Made by a program: the position numbers and the translations under genes. A model generated the notes under the pieces. That model did not search any database and was not told where the DNA came from. It saw only the letters and a program-made list of their open reading frames with translations. A stretch of DNA of 44,398 bases from IMG/VR virus record IMGVR_UViG_3300042731_005385, positions 1 to 44,398 of that record. One strand, 5' to 3'. This stretch comes from a virus. Of this stretch, positions 1 through 7,075 are shown one piece after another. Position 1 is the stretch's first letter. Every line of letters starts with the position of its first letter.

Positions 1-44
1 CCTCGAGGAGCGCCTCGTTCTCCGTCTTCCCGGCTGCTTCGAGC
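1..44. repeat. Terminal direct repeat, left copy
   Basis: These 44 bases are identical to the last 44 bases of the window (44355-44398). The scaffold-like gene stays open and in frame when the two copies are superimposed. This is what a circular or circularly permuted genome gives when an assembler reports it with an end overlap. A true short terminal repeat cannot be excluded from sequence alone. Confidence 0.9.
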
Positions 45-244
45 TCCTTGGAGACCTTCGCCAGCCCCGCCGCCGCGGACTTGGCTTGCTTCTTGGCCTC
101 GAGCGCTTCGGCTCGGAGCTTGTCGGTCTCGCGCGCGATCCGCGCATCGACGGCAGGGGTCAGCGCTTCACCGAGCGACGTCGCCAGATCCTCGGACCAG
201 GCGTCGCCCAATGCGGTCTTGATCAGCTCGAGTAGCTCGTCCAC
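1..244 (-). CDS. Scaffold-like protein, N-terminal part (continues at 44354-43951)
   Basis: The gene starts at a GTG (244-242), reads MDELLELIKTALGDAW and runs off the left edge. It continues in frame at the right edge to a TAG at 43951; the joined product is 215 aa. It is rich in Ala, Lys, Glu and Leu, and residues 35-80 look like a coiled-coil helix with no cysteine. It lies between the MuF-like gene and a decoration-like and capsid gene pair, the usual place for a scaffolding protein. No Shine-Dalgarno (SD) sequence precedes the GTG, and a stop codon lies in frame just upstream. A promoter is placed so that transcription would begin at the GTG. Scaffold function is inferred from position and composition, not from a recognised domain. 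Confidence 0.75.
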   Translation of the reverse strand, partial: MDELLELIKTALGDAWSEDLATSLGEALTPAVDARIARETDKLRAEALEAKKQAKSAAAGLAKVSKELEAAGKTENEALLE

Positions 245-279
245 AGTGGTAAGCTACTATCCGCATACCTGCGTGTCAA
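245..279 (-). promoter_or_regulatory. Predicted late promoter P2, leaderless start of scaffold gene
   Basis: On the minus strand a perfect -35 TTGACA (279-274) is followed by a 17-base spacer, TAGCTT (256-251) as a TANNNT -10, 6 bases, and then the GTG start at 244. Transcription would start at or next to the GTG, leaving no room for an SD. The TGA stop of the upstream MuF gene (278-276) lies inside the -35 hexamer. The same geometry occurs upstream of the small terminase and the holin. Confidence 0.6.
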
Positions 280-1085
280 GCGGCTGGTACCAGGATCACT
301 GTCTCGCGGTCGTTCGGCCGATTCGGCGGCTGTCGGTAGCGCCTCCCCTTGTTGTCCTCGAACTCTCCATCGAGCGGGCGCTCTTGACCGTCGACGAACT
401 TGGAGTCGTCCCCCGTCCGCGGATCGAACGTTGCGACCAGCTGCTTTCGCCAGTCGTCCGCATCCGGCCCCAGGTCGGCTTGCGCCTCTTCGAGCCATTG
501 CACGTGGTAGGCGTTGCTCTGCTCCGTCCGAACGATGCGCTCGGCCCGCCAGTCCTCGATCGCGATCGTGTCTGCAAGCCTGTTGGCTGCCTGGATCGTC
601 GTCTCGTCGCTGAGATAGCTCAAGGCGAGCGAATCGCGCATTTCCGAGATCGCCGCATCGCCGTAGCGCAAGCGGCTCTGCTCGAAGTGTTCGAGGAGTC
701 CAGGGCGGATCACGCCTTCTGCGGCCTCGAGTCGAATCGCCGCCCGCGCCGCGCTCGGATGGTCTTCGGCCCATGTCGTGAACTGGGCGAGTAGCTCAGA
801 GTCTGCGATCGGTGCGGCCTCCCGACCGATAGCCTCGACGACGCCTCCGAGGTCGTCGCCCAGTTCTCGTCCGAGGTCGTCGACGACCACGTTGACCTGG
901 GCGAGTACAGCGCGGACTCGCTGAGTCGTGAACTGACCAGGCGCGAGCGCGCGCAATCGGTCCTCGAGTTCGCGCTGCGCGGTGCGCGAGATCCGCAAGA
1001 TGCGCTCGACGTGAGCCGGCTGCAGCTCGCGCAGCCGGGTCCGTGTTGCCTGGACCGAGCGCTCGAGATCGGCGACGCCGGCCAC
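276..1085 (-). CDS. MuF-like minor head / head morphogenesis protein
   Basis: The 269-aa product starts at a GTG three bases after the portal stop. Its C-terminal half has the features of the Mu gpF-like family: an arginine- and glutamate-rich segment (RTEQSNAY, near residue 190), then DPRTGDDSKFVDGQ (near 220-233) and a basic, proline-rich tail. Its first 150 residues are mostly helical. Proteins of this family sit next to the portal and are packaged in small numbers, taking part in head assembly or DNA injection. The order terminase, portal, MuF, scaffold, capsid is typical. There is no extra toxin or enzyme domain beyond the MuF core. The family call is strong; the exact role is inferred. 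Confidence 0.85.
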   Translation of the reverse strand: MAGVADLERSVQATRTRLRELQPAHVERILRISRTAQRELEDRLRALAPGQFTTQRVRAVLAQVNVVVDDLGRELGDDLGGVVEAIGREAAPIADSELLAQFTTWAEDHPSAARAAIRLEAAEGVIRPGLLEHFEQSRLRYGDAAISEMRDSLALSYLSDETTIQAANRLADTIAIEDWRAERIVRTEQSNAYHVQWLEEAQADLGPDADDWRKQLVATFDPRTGDDSKFVDGQERPLDGEFEDNKGRRYRQPPNRPNDRETVILVPAA

Positions 1086-1088
1086 GGG

Positions 1089-2741
1089 CTATTCTTCCTC
1101 GGCCGGCTGCTCGATCCTCGGCCCGGAGAACGGAGCCAACCCGCGCTCGATGAGCAGCTGCTCGGCCTCAGCTTCGGCATCCTCGACTTCGAGGATCGAG
1201 GCGAGCAGCTTGATTGCCGTCTCGCGCAAGAGCAACCCGGCGGCGACTCCGCCCGACAGCGCCGTGACCCACACCGTGATATCCTGGGCTGTGAGCCGGA
1301 AGATCCGCGGCCAGCGAAGCGTGATCTCGAACGCCTCTGCATCGACGCCCGGCTCGCCCTCGAAGTCCATCGCCACTGCCAACTTGTTGAGCAAGATCCG
1401 CCACGCCCGGCCCAGGATCGCCCGGTAGCTCTCGGCCTGCGCCATGGATGGCTCGTTGAGCCGCTCGACCGCGAGCCCGGAGAGCGCACCTCCCAGCTTC
1501 TCAGGGTCGTGGCGCACCACGCGGCCGGTCTCGTACGCGTGATCGACAAGCGTCTCTACGTTGCCGCGGAGAGCCTCGATCCCGGCCGCGTTCGGCTCAA
1601 GGAGAAACACCTCGCCGTCTCGATCGCCGACGCTGTTGTACCGAATCACCGACTTGGGTCCGACCACCACGACGTCGGCATCATCGGCCGCGGTCGGGTC
1701 GAGCATTAGTGCGTCTCGCTCCGAGTCCGTCACGTCGCGTTCGATGAGCACGGGCGCGCCCGATGTCCAAGAAGCTTGTGTCTCAAACGACTTGCTTCTG
1801 TCCGCCGCCGCTGTCAGGTCGAGGACTGGCGGCGTCAGGATCGAACGCCCTTCGGTCTCGCTGGCCGCCGCGCCACGCGCCTTGATCCACACCAGCGGAA
1901 CCACGCCCCAGTTGTGCGGCTCGACCGGGCGCGGTACGAACACGGGCGCACGCTGATCGCTTCGGTGTACCGAGACGGGCTCGTAGTCGATGATCGCCGT
2001 CGAGGTGTAGTCTCGACGGTACCACGTGACCCGGTCTCGGGTGGCGGCCGACGTCTCGTGCGCCACCTCCTCGGCTACTGGCCATTGGTGGCACACGAAC
2101 GCGACGTCGTCGGACCGTGCTCCGACCGGCAGAGCGAACACCGGCAGGCCGTCGTCGGGGTCGGCGACCACCCCGGACCCCGGCACCTCGGCGAGCTCCG
2201 CGGCCAGCTGGCGGGCGCGGTCGGAATAGCGGCCGCCGACGAACACAGGCTCGGCCCACTCCGTCCGGATCCGTACCGACTCCCATCGCACGACACCGCC
2301 CTCGGGCTCTTGCCGAGAGAACCCGAGCAGCGCGGAGCCAACGAGCGTGAGATCTTCGAGTTGGTCGGGTGCGTGGTAGGCGAGCTCGAGATCATCGTCA
2401 CCAAGCGCGACCTCCCGCAACCGGCCCGCGTCGTCGCCCTCGACCTCGATGGCCGGAAAGCGCCCTTGTCCGACGGCGAGGTCGACAATCCGGTCGACGA
2501 TGTCGCCTGGCACGCCAAGCTGCACGAGCGGTCGGCGGCGACTGGCCGGGATCCGGGTGCCTTGCTCCGTCGTGTCCTTGTCCCATGGGAGGGCCGGGAT
2601 CTGCTGCCCTTCGACCACTACGTGTGAGTAGCGCGTCCCCGCGTGCGCAGCTCGCAAGTCGAGCATACGGCGTTGTCGCTCGTCCAGGCCACGAAGCGCC
2701 GAGAGTTGCTGAAAGTCGGAATCGGCGCGGTTTGTCGTCAC
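1089..2741 (-). CDS. Portal protein
   Basis: This 550-aa protein would form the dodecameric ring at the packaging vertex through which DNA enters and leaves. Its length, its place directly after the large terminase and the segment PHNWGVVPLVWIKAR before a long helical region fit the SPP1 gp6-like portal class. It starts at a GTG with the SD-like GAGGTGA about 5 bases upstream, inside the end of the terminase gene region. An alternating Glu/Ala-rich helix near the C-terminus (EVEDAEAEAEQLLIERG) fits a portal crown. I assign it from gene order and overall pattern. An HMM search would settle the subfamily. Confidence 0.88.
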   Translation of the reverse strand: MTTNRADSDFQQLSALRGLDERQRRMLDLRAAHAGTRYSHVVVEGQQIPALPWDKDTTEQGTRIPASRRRPLVQLGVPGDIVDRIVDLAVGQGRFPAIEVEGDDAGRLREVALGDDDLELAYHAPDQLEDLTLVGSALLGFSRQEPEGGVVRWESVRIRTEWAEPVFVGGRYSDRARQLAAELAEVPGSGVVADPDDGLPVFALPVGARSDDVAFVCHQWPVAEEVAHETSAATRDRVTWYRRDYTSTAIIDYEPVSVHRSDQRAPVFVPRPVEPHNWGVVPLVWIKARGAAASETEGRSILTPPVLDLTAAADRSKSFETQASWTSGAPVLIERDVTDSERDALMLDPTAADDADVVVVGPKSVIRYNSVGDRDGEVFLLEPNAAGIEALRGNVETLVDHAYETGRVVRHDPEKLGGALSGLAVERLNEPSMAQAESYRAILGRAWRILLNKLAVAMDFEGEPGVDAEAFEITLRWPRIFRLTAQDITVWVTALSGGVAAGLLLRETAIKLLASILEVEDAEAEAEQLLIERGLAPFSGPRIEQPAEEE

Positions 2742-2745
2742 GGGA

Positions 2746-4212
2746 TCACCTCGCGAGCACGTCGTGAATCAAGCGTACATTGCGACGTCCGGGCAGTCTA
2801 GCTCCGCGGATCCAAGGGGTTAGAGCGTAACGGCCGGCGTCGAACTCGTCGTCGTTCTCCTTGACCCACAGCTCGGATCCCGCCCCATAGCCCTCCGGGT
2901 GCTTGAGTGCCGACCACCGGGCGAGCGTCGCGGCGCTGGTGAACACCGCCGAGCCATCGTGTAGGACTTGCTGCCACCATTGCACGCCGGCGACGCGATC
3001 CTGGTAGGCCCGGCGAACCTGCAGACCGGCTTCGCGAAACGCGTTCTCCGCCTCCTTGGCGTCGGCCGGTACAAAGACCGTGATCGGCCCATACGTCCGG
3101 CGAATCCGCTTCCCTTCTGCTCGCCAGTCGTCCCCTTCGCTCGACGTGACTGGGCGCCTGCGGCGGCTCACGGTCTCGAGCTCGACGAAGTGCGGCTTCG
3201 CCGTCCGCGCGCCCCAGACAATCAGCACGCCTGGATGATTCCACCCATGGTCATATCCCGCCACGATCCCGAGGTCGAAGGCGCTCGGTAACCAGCGAGT
3301 GCGACTGAGGTGCGTGTCGCGATGAAGGTCGAACACCTGGCCGATGAACGCATCGAAGTCGGCGAAGAAACTGCGCCGGACGAGCGCCCGGGGCATTTGG
3401 CGGCTGGCCACCTCAACCTCGTCGGCGAGCCCGGGGACCGCCGTGTTGTCCGCCGTATGCCATTGGACGCAAGCGTACTCCGGATCTAGCTCGACGTCCT
3501 CGTCCATCTCGCGAGCGATCTCGGCCTCGACTGGATCGCCCGGAACCCACAGCTCGCGCCAGAACCAGTTGCGGCCGAGTGGGGTCGTTGTGAACGTACC
3601 CCAGGCGCGCCGATCAGCGAGCGCCGGCCTGATGTGCTCTTGCCACACATCGGCCTTCCATCGGGCGACCTCGTCGCCCCAGACTCCGTCGAGACCGCGA
3701 GAGACGAGGAGCGTAGGTCGTTCGGCGCTCCGGAAGTCGATCCGGATCCCTCCTCGCAGCCTCCACACGCCGCGGGTGCGGTCTTGATCCTGGATTAGTC
3801 CGCCCTCGGCCTCCCGGCCGTATGCCGCTTGGAGGTAGCGGGCTGGCTCGCCGAGGAGCTCGTACGTCGGTGCGACCACCCAATAGTGCAGCAGCGGCTC
3901 CGGGTCGCTTCCCTTCCAGCCCCGCCATTCGGCGGGGCCGAAGTGCGCATACCGCCCATGACCTGCTCGGCGGTCGCGATAGTCGAGGAGCGTCGAGCTG
4001 TACGTGTCAGCAGCCGCGGACCGGGTCTTGCCTGCCCGCCGGCCCGACTTGACAGCCCGCATGCGGTAGCCGAGCCGGCTTCGGAGCGCGTGAAAAACGC
4101 GCTGTTGCCGGAAGGGAACATAGTCCGTAAACTCGTACGTCGGTGCGTCCTCGAGGTCGTCGGGCTCGATCTCGGGGTAGGCGTATAGCTCTTCGGCGGT
4201 CGCAGCGCTCAT
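2746..4212 (-). CDS. terL: Terminase large subunit
   Basis: The 488-aa packaging motor has an N-terminal ATPase and a C-terminal nuclease. Walker A is SGRRAGKT (residues 56-63) and the Walker B region is GLDGVWGDE (173-181), followed by FTTTPLGRNW as the coupling region. The nuclease domain begins around FDLGIVAGYDHGWNHPG, with the first metal-binding Asp in GYD, and a later FVPADAKEA supplies a second acidic site. Near the end, ENDDEFDAGRYAL matches the conserved terminal segment of this family. Its ATG overlaps the stop of the preceding zinc-finger gene (ATGA). The packaging mode, headful or cos, cannot be read from this sequence alone. Confidence 0.95.
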   Translation of the reverse strand: MSAATAEELYAYPEIEPDDLEDAPTYEFTDYVPFRQQRVFHALRSRLGYRMRAVKSGRRAGKTRSAAADTYSSTLLDYRDRRAGHGRYAHFGPAEWRGWKGSDPEPLLHYWVVAPTYELLGEPARYLQAAYGREAEGGLIQDQDRTRGVWRLRGGIRIDFRSAERPTLLVSRGLDGVWGDEVARWKADVWQEHIRPALADRRAWGTFTTTPLGRNWFWRELWVPGDPVEAEIAREMDEDVELDPEYACVQWHTADNTAVPGLADEVEVASRQMPRALVRRSFFADFDAFIGQVFDLHRDTHLSRTRWLPSAFDLGIVAGYDHGWNHPGVLIVWGARTAKPHFVELETVSRRRRPVTSSEGDDWRAEGKRIRRTYGPITVFVPADAKEAENAFREAGLQVRRAYQDRVAGVQWWQQVLHDGSAVFTSAATLARWSALKHPEGYGAGSELWVKENDDEFDAGRYALTPWIRGARLPGRRNVRLIHDVLAR

Positions 4213-4397
4213 TCAGGACGCCACTCAATCGCTTCGGCTGTCGCCGGCGCTTCGTCACAGGTCCTATCAGCCAACGGCTTTCTACAAGGGCCGCACAAGT
4301 AGCCAGCGCCGTCGCACCCAAGACACGGATGCTCCCCTATCTCTCCAGTGCCTTTGCAGCCTGGGCAACGTCCAGAACAGGGCCAATGCATGATCAT
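4209..4397 (-). CDS. Small DnaJ-like zinc-finger protein
   Basis: This 62-aa peptide carries CPGCKGTG, CLGCDGAG and CGPC, which are the CxxCxGxG repeats of DnaJ-type zinc fingers in minimal form. It is coupled by ATGA overlaps to the small terminase upstream and the large terminase downstream, so it is translated within the packaging operon. A second in-frame ATG at 4391-4389 would give a product two residues shorter. It might bind DNA or help terminase assembly, but that is inference from position. No J-domain or other domain is present. Confidence 0.75.
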   Translation of the reverse strand: MIMHWPCSGRCPGCKGTGEIGEHPCLGCDGAGYLCGPCRKPLADRTCDEAPATAEAIEWRPE

Positions 4398-5029
4398 GCC
4401 TTCACCGTCGGACTGGCCTCGAAGTCGTCCGGGTCGATGTCGCCCGCCAGGTCGCGGACGATGACAACGAGCGGCGCCACGACGTGATCCTTCTGCGCTG
4501 TAGCCAACTCCGCCTTCGCCTCGGCAAGCCGCGTCCGCGCCGCTCGTTCCTGCTCCTCGAGCTCGGCGAGCCGGGCCTTGTGCGCATCGACCTGCAGCCC
4601 CAGCTGGTTGAGCCTGAAGTTCGAGAGGCTCCCCTCGAGGATTCGGTAGAGTGTCTCGTCAGCACGCTGAGCGGTCCGGAGGTCGTCGGTCTGCTGGGCC
4701 CGGAGTCGGAGTCGGTCGAGCACCTCGCCGCGCTCGGCCTCGAGCACGCCTTCGTTGCGCAGCTGGCGCTGGACCTCTTGCCCGATCTCCCGAAGGTCCT
4801 TCCGGACCGTCACCGCGTTGATCTCCCAGTCTCGCTTGACCCGGGAGTAGATCTCGTTGATTCGCTTCCCGGATGCGATCATGCCCCGGACAGCGGCCCG
4901 GCGAGCGGCCTTGATCTCGCTCCGACTCGCACCACGCAATCGGAGCTCCTCGAGCGTCTCGGGCGGCGCGACGAGCGGGCCGTCGATCGAGGCGGGCGCA
5001 GGCTTCGGCTTTGACTTCCGCTTGGCCAT
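4394..5029 (-). CDS. terS: Terminase small subunit (putative)
   Basis: The 211-aa product starts MAKRKSKPKP at an ATG at 5029. A second ATG six bases upstream would add two residues but lies immediately after the predicted -10. The basic N-terminus is followed by a helix-turn-helix-like segment (ASGKRINEIYSRVKRDWEINAVTVRKDLREIG). A long coiled coil follows (about residues 110-180), as in small terminases, which bind the packaging site and oligomerise. It lies just before the large terminase with only a coupled zinc-finger gene between. No SD is visible; a promoter puts transcription start at the ATG. The assignment rests on position and fold pattern. Confidence 0.72.
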   Translation of the reverse strand: MAKRKSKPKPAPASIDGPLVAPPETLEELRLRGASRSEIKAARRAAVRGMIASGKRINEIYSRVKRDWEINAVTVRKDLREIGQEVQRQLRNEGVLEAERGEVLDRLRLRAQQTDDLRTAQRADETLYRILEGSLSNFRLNQLGLQVDAHKARLAELEEQERAARTRLAEAKAELATAQKDHVVAPLVVIVRDLAGDIDPDDFEASPTVKA

Positions 5030-5064
5030 GGCCATAGTATAGTAGCTTAACGGGCCTCGCTCAA
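5030..5064 (-). promoter_or_regulatory. Predicted late promoter P1, leaderless start of small terminase
   Basis: On the minus strand, TTGAGC (5064-5059), a 17-base spacer, TATACT (5041-5036) and 6 bases lead directly to the ATG at 5029. TATACT matches the sigma-70 -10 consensus at five of six positions. The TGA stop of the upstream methylase gene (5063-5061) is embedded in the -35 hexamer, exactly as at promoter P2. This would start the packaging and head transcript. Confidence 0.65.
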
Positions 5065-6200
5065 TCCTCAAGTCGACGCACTATCGGCCGATGCTCGACC
5101 CGGTATCCGAACGCCGCAGTTCCCATCGACTCTCGAGCGGCCAGGTCCGGAACGAGTGCACGTATCGCCAGCTTGAGTTGCTCGTACGTCGGATTGAGCG
5201 TGCCGGCGACCCACCGATTGACCTGGCTCTGCGTCACGCCGACGGCCGCTGCGAGCTGGGTCTGGTTGGTCCCTGCCTGCTCGATGGCGGCCGCGAGCCG
5301 CTCGTTGCGGTCGGGCTTCGCCTCGGTCCCAAGCGACAACCACATGCGGCACTGGTCTGGCTTCTGCGTGTACCAGTCCCACGTCTCGAGGTCGACCGCC
5401 ATCATGCACGGGACCTTGCCGCGGCGCTTCCCGTCAGCCGCCACGCTCCGGGCCTCGCTCGTCTCGAGCAGCTTCCAGTGCTTCCAGGTCTCGCACTCCT
5501 CCTCGCAGTCGGGCAGGGTGGCGACCACACGCGCGCCACGGTCAACGCACGCCTGGGCGCGTCGCTCGAGGCGCTGCGAGTCCTCGACCGTCCAGCCACC
5601 CGAAGAGTAGCCCGTGAACGTCCCGAGGTACGGCGGGTCGAGGAAGACTCGATCGCCCTCGCCAGCGTTCCATTCGACGAATGGATTGATGTCTCCTATC
5701 ACGTTGGCGGGACCAATCACTGCACCCTGAAGCGCCGTCGACGCAGCTCGCAGGCGTGCCTCGTCGACGAGCGGGCCTTTGAGCTTGGCGTAGGGCACGT
5801 TGTACCGCCCCTTCTGGTTGACGCGCCAGATCCCGTTCACCGCGCAGCGATTGAGGTAGTAGGCCCTGGCCGCCCGGTCGACGTCGCCGAGGTACTCAGG
5901 GTCGACAGCGCGCAGCGCATAGTAGACGGCCTTGTCTCGTGGCCAACCAGCCAGCGCCTCGAGTAGGTCATCGAGCTGGTCGCGGACGACTCGGTAGAGC
6001 ACGACGAGGTCGGTGTTGACGTCCGAGAGCAGCGCCGGACCGTCGTAGCGAGCGGCCCGGAGCGCGAAGAAGACCGCCCCGCCGCCGAGGAAGGGCTCGA
6101 AGAAGCGCCCGCCCGGCTCGGGCTGCCCGAGCAGGTCGAGGACTCGGCCGGCTAGGCGGCGCTTGCCACCGAGCCAGCGAACGAAGGGTTGCGGTTTCAT
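5061..6200 (-). CDS. DNA adenine methyltransferase (D12 class) with C-terminal HTH
   Basis: This 379-aa protein has FEPFLGGGA (around residues 34-42, SAM-binding motif I) and LDPPY (DPPY at about 188-191, catalytic motif IV). This order marks a Dam-like N6-adenine methylase. Past residue 300 it carries an XRE-like helix-turn-helix (NQTQLAAAVGVTQSQVNRWV) not needed for catalysis. The HTH could target the enzyme or let it act as a regulator, for example on its own structured 5' region (6201-6470). Phage Dam enzymes usually protect against host restriction or tune packaging; the target site cannot be read here. It starts at an ATG with no strong SD. It is the last gene before late promoter P1. 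Confidence 0.88.
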   Translation of the reverse strand: MKPQPFVRWLGGKRRLAGRVLDLLGQPEPGGRFFEPFLGGGAVFFALRAARYDGPALLSDVNTDLVVLYRVVRDQLDDLLEALAGWPRDKAVYYALRAVDPEYLGDVDRAARAYYLNRCAVNGIWRVNQKGRYNVPYAKLKGPLVDEARLRAASTALQGAVIGPANVIGDINPFVEWNAGEGDRVFLDPPYLGTFTGYSSGGWTVEDSQRLERRAQACVDRGARVVATLPDCEEECETWKHWKLLETSEARSVAADGKRRGKVPCMMAVDLETWDWYTQKPDQCRMWLSLGTEAKPDRNERLAAAIEQAGTNQTQLAAAVGVTQSQVNRWVAGTLNPTYEQLKLAIRALVPDLAARESMGTAAFGYRVEHRPIVRRLED

Positions 6201-6470
6201 GTGCCTATCCAGCTAGTGTTCCATAATGCACATTGCGTGCCAGCAGCGGCCGCCGGATCGCACTCCGGCGGCCTGGTCTGCGCGGGCGCCACCCGCGCGC
6301 TAGTGCAGTGTGATCGCGGGAGGGCTTTCACCCACAGTTGGTCCCGCTTCTGACTGCATCGCGTTGTCTCAATCTGCGGTGCAGGCCTCAAACGCCGTGC
6401 GATGCGCTCGAAGCGCCGTGGCGAGCGGGATGTCACCAAGGCCTGTATAAGCAGGAGGAGAAAGGACATG
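6201..6470 (-). other. Structured intergenic region / possible leader RNA
   Basis: No protein gene fits this 270-bp stretch upstream of the methylase. It holds several strong stem-loops: a perfect 10-bp stem with a 6-base loop (6248-6273), a 7-bp stem with a 5-base loop (6280-6298) and a GCGGGA/TCCCGC stem (6316-6347). None has a U-tail, so they are not plain terminators. They may be a leader RNA, a binding site for the methylase HTH or terminase, or a small RNA. Confidence 0.5.
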
Positions 6471-6863
6471 CTACGACAAGTACGCGTAGCCGCCGTGAAA
6501 CCGCGTCGCCGAGCGCGCCTTGCGCAACTCCGGGTGGTTCTTGACGGACCCGACGTAAACGCGCACGACGATCTGCTCGGCGCGGCCGTATGAACGCCGG
6601 ATCGCGTAGTCGCGACACACAGTCGCCTTGCCGTCGGCGTACCGCAAGAAGGTCGCTTCGCCGGCGTGTGAGTACGAGTTCGGGACCGCACCACCGTGAT
6701 AGGTGACCTCGATGCCCTTCGGGTCGAGTCCGTGACGGCGGGCGAAACGCCGTGCGCGCCGCACGTCGGCGCAGAAGTTGTCGACGTCGCCTTCGGCCAG
6801 CAGTCGCACGCTCGCCCGCGCTTGTGCTTGTTCCAGGTCCTTCTTGAGCTGCTTCGCGTTCAT
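6471..6863 (-). CDS. Hypothetical protein under operator control
   Basis: I do not recognise this 130-aa protein. It starts at an ATG with GGAGGAGC about 8 bases upstream; the longer in-frame extension lacks a good start. The N-terminus (MNAKQLKKDLEQAQARASVRLLAEGDVDNF) is a charged helix, and the middle has basic stretches (RRARRFARRHGLD). The rest looks like a mixed alpha/beta fold ending YLS. Its upstream region (6864-7073) holds two copies of a 24-bp palindromic element and a candidate promoter, with a third copy at the far edge, so it is probably the most tightly regulated gene of this block. Unlike its neighbours, it is not coupled to the gene before it. Confidence 0.75.
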   Translation of the reverse strand: MNAKQLKKDLEQAQARASVRLLAEGDVDNFCADVRRARRFARRHGLDPKGIEVTYHGGAVPNSYSHAGEATFLRYADGKATVCRDYAIRRSYGRAEQIVVRVYVGSVKNHPELRKARSATRFHGGYAYLS

Positions 6864-6945
6864 CGTCGTTGCTCCTCCGGCGCTTCGTGCGCTACGCACC
6901 CGGCGCTCCATGCGCCGTGCTTGTTCTAGATGCACGTCCCATGCC

Positions 6946-6969
6946 AAGTATTCAACCCGCGTCATACCT
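6946..6969. promoter_or_regulatory. Operator-like element, copy A (degenerate)
   Basis: This copy keeps the outer parts of the 24-bp element, AAGTAT on the left and GTCATACCT on the right, at the same spacing as copy B. The inner left arm has diverged. It lies 39 bases from copy B in the leader of the 130-aa gene. Confidence 0.55.
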
Positions 6970-6984
6970 AGGTCTGAGTCCGTC

Positions 6985-7008
6985 AAGTATGACATTCGTG
7001 TCATACCT
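6985..7008. promoter_or_regulatory. Operator-like palindrome, copy B
   Basis: The core is TATGACA, four bases, TGTCATA: a perfect 7-bp inverted repeat. On the minus strand its TATGAC overlaps the predicted -10 of the promoter at 7000-7028, so a protein bound here would block transcription of the 130-aa gene. Confidence 0.7.
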
Positions 7009-7028
7009 AAACCCCCGTATTACGCCAA
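7000..7028 (-). promoter_or_regulatory. Candidate promoter of the 130-aa gene
   Basis: The minus strand reads TTGGCG (7028-7023), 17 bases, TATGAC (7005-7000). Each hexamer matches consensus at four of six positions. The overlap with operator copy B supports a regulated promoter. The leader would be about 130 bases long. Confidence 0.4.
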
Positions 7029-7051
7029 GTCCGCATCCCGCCTACTTCCTC

Positions 7052-7075
7052 CGGTATGACATCCATGTCATACCT
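7052..7075. promoter_or_regulatory. Operator-like palindrome, copy C
   Basis: This is the most symmetrical copy: GGTATGACAT, two bases, ATGTCATACC, a 10-bp perfect inverted repeat. It overlaps the stop codon of the 113-aa gene (7076-7074) and stands upstream of copies A and B. Confidence 0.72.

Noticed and set aside
6201-6470. tRNA gene in the structured intergenic region
   Set aside because: No cloverleaf could be drawn and there is no T-loop GGTTCGA-type motif; the hairpins are independent stems.
6469-6593. Rightward 41-residue ORF with a strong AGGAGGAG upstream
   Set aside because: It lies antisense to the 130-aa gene, its protein is arginine-rich like a shadow frame, and no rightward promoter of quality precedes it.
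6981-7004. Promoter TTGACG followed by TATGAC before the 130-aa gene
   Set aside because: The spacer is only 14 bases; the alternative TTGGCG with a 17-base spacer is better placed.
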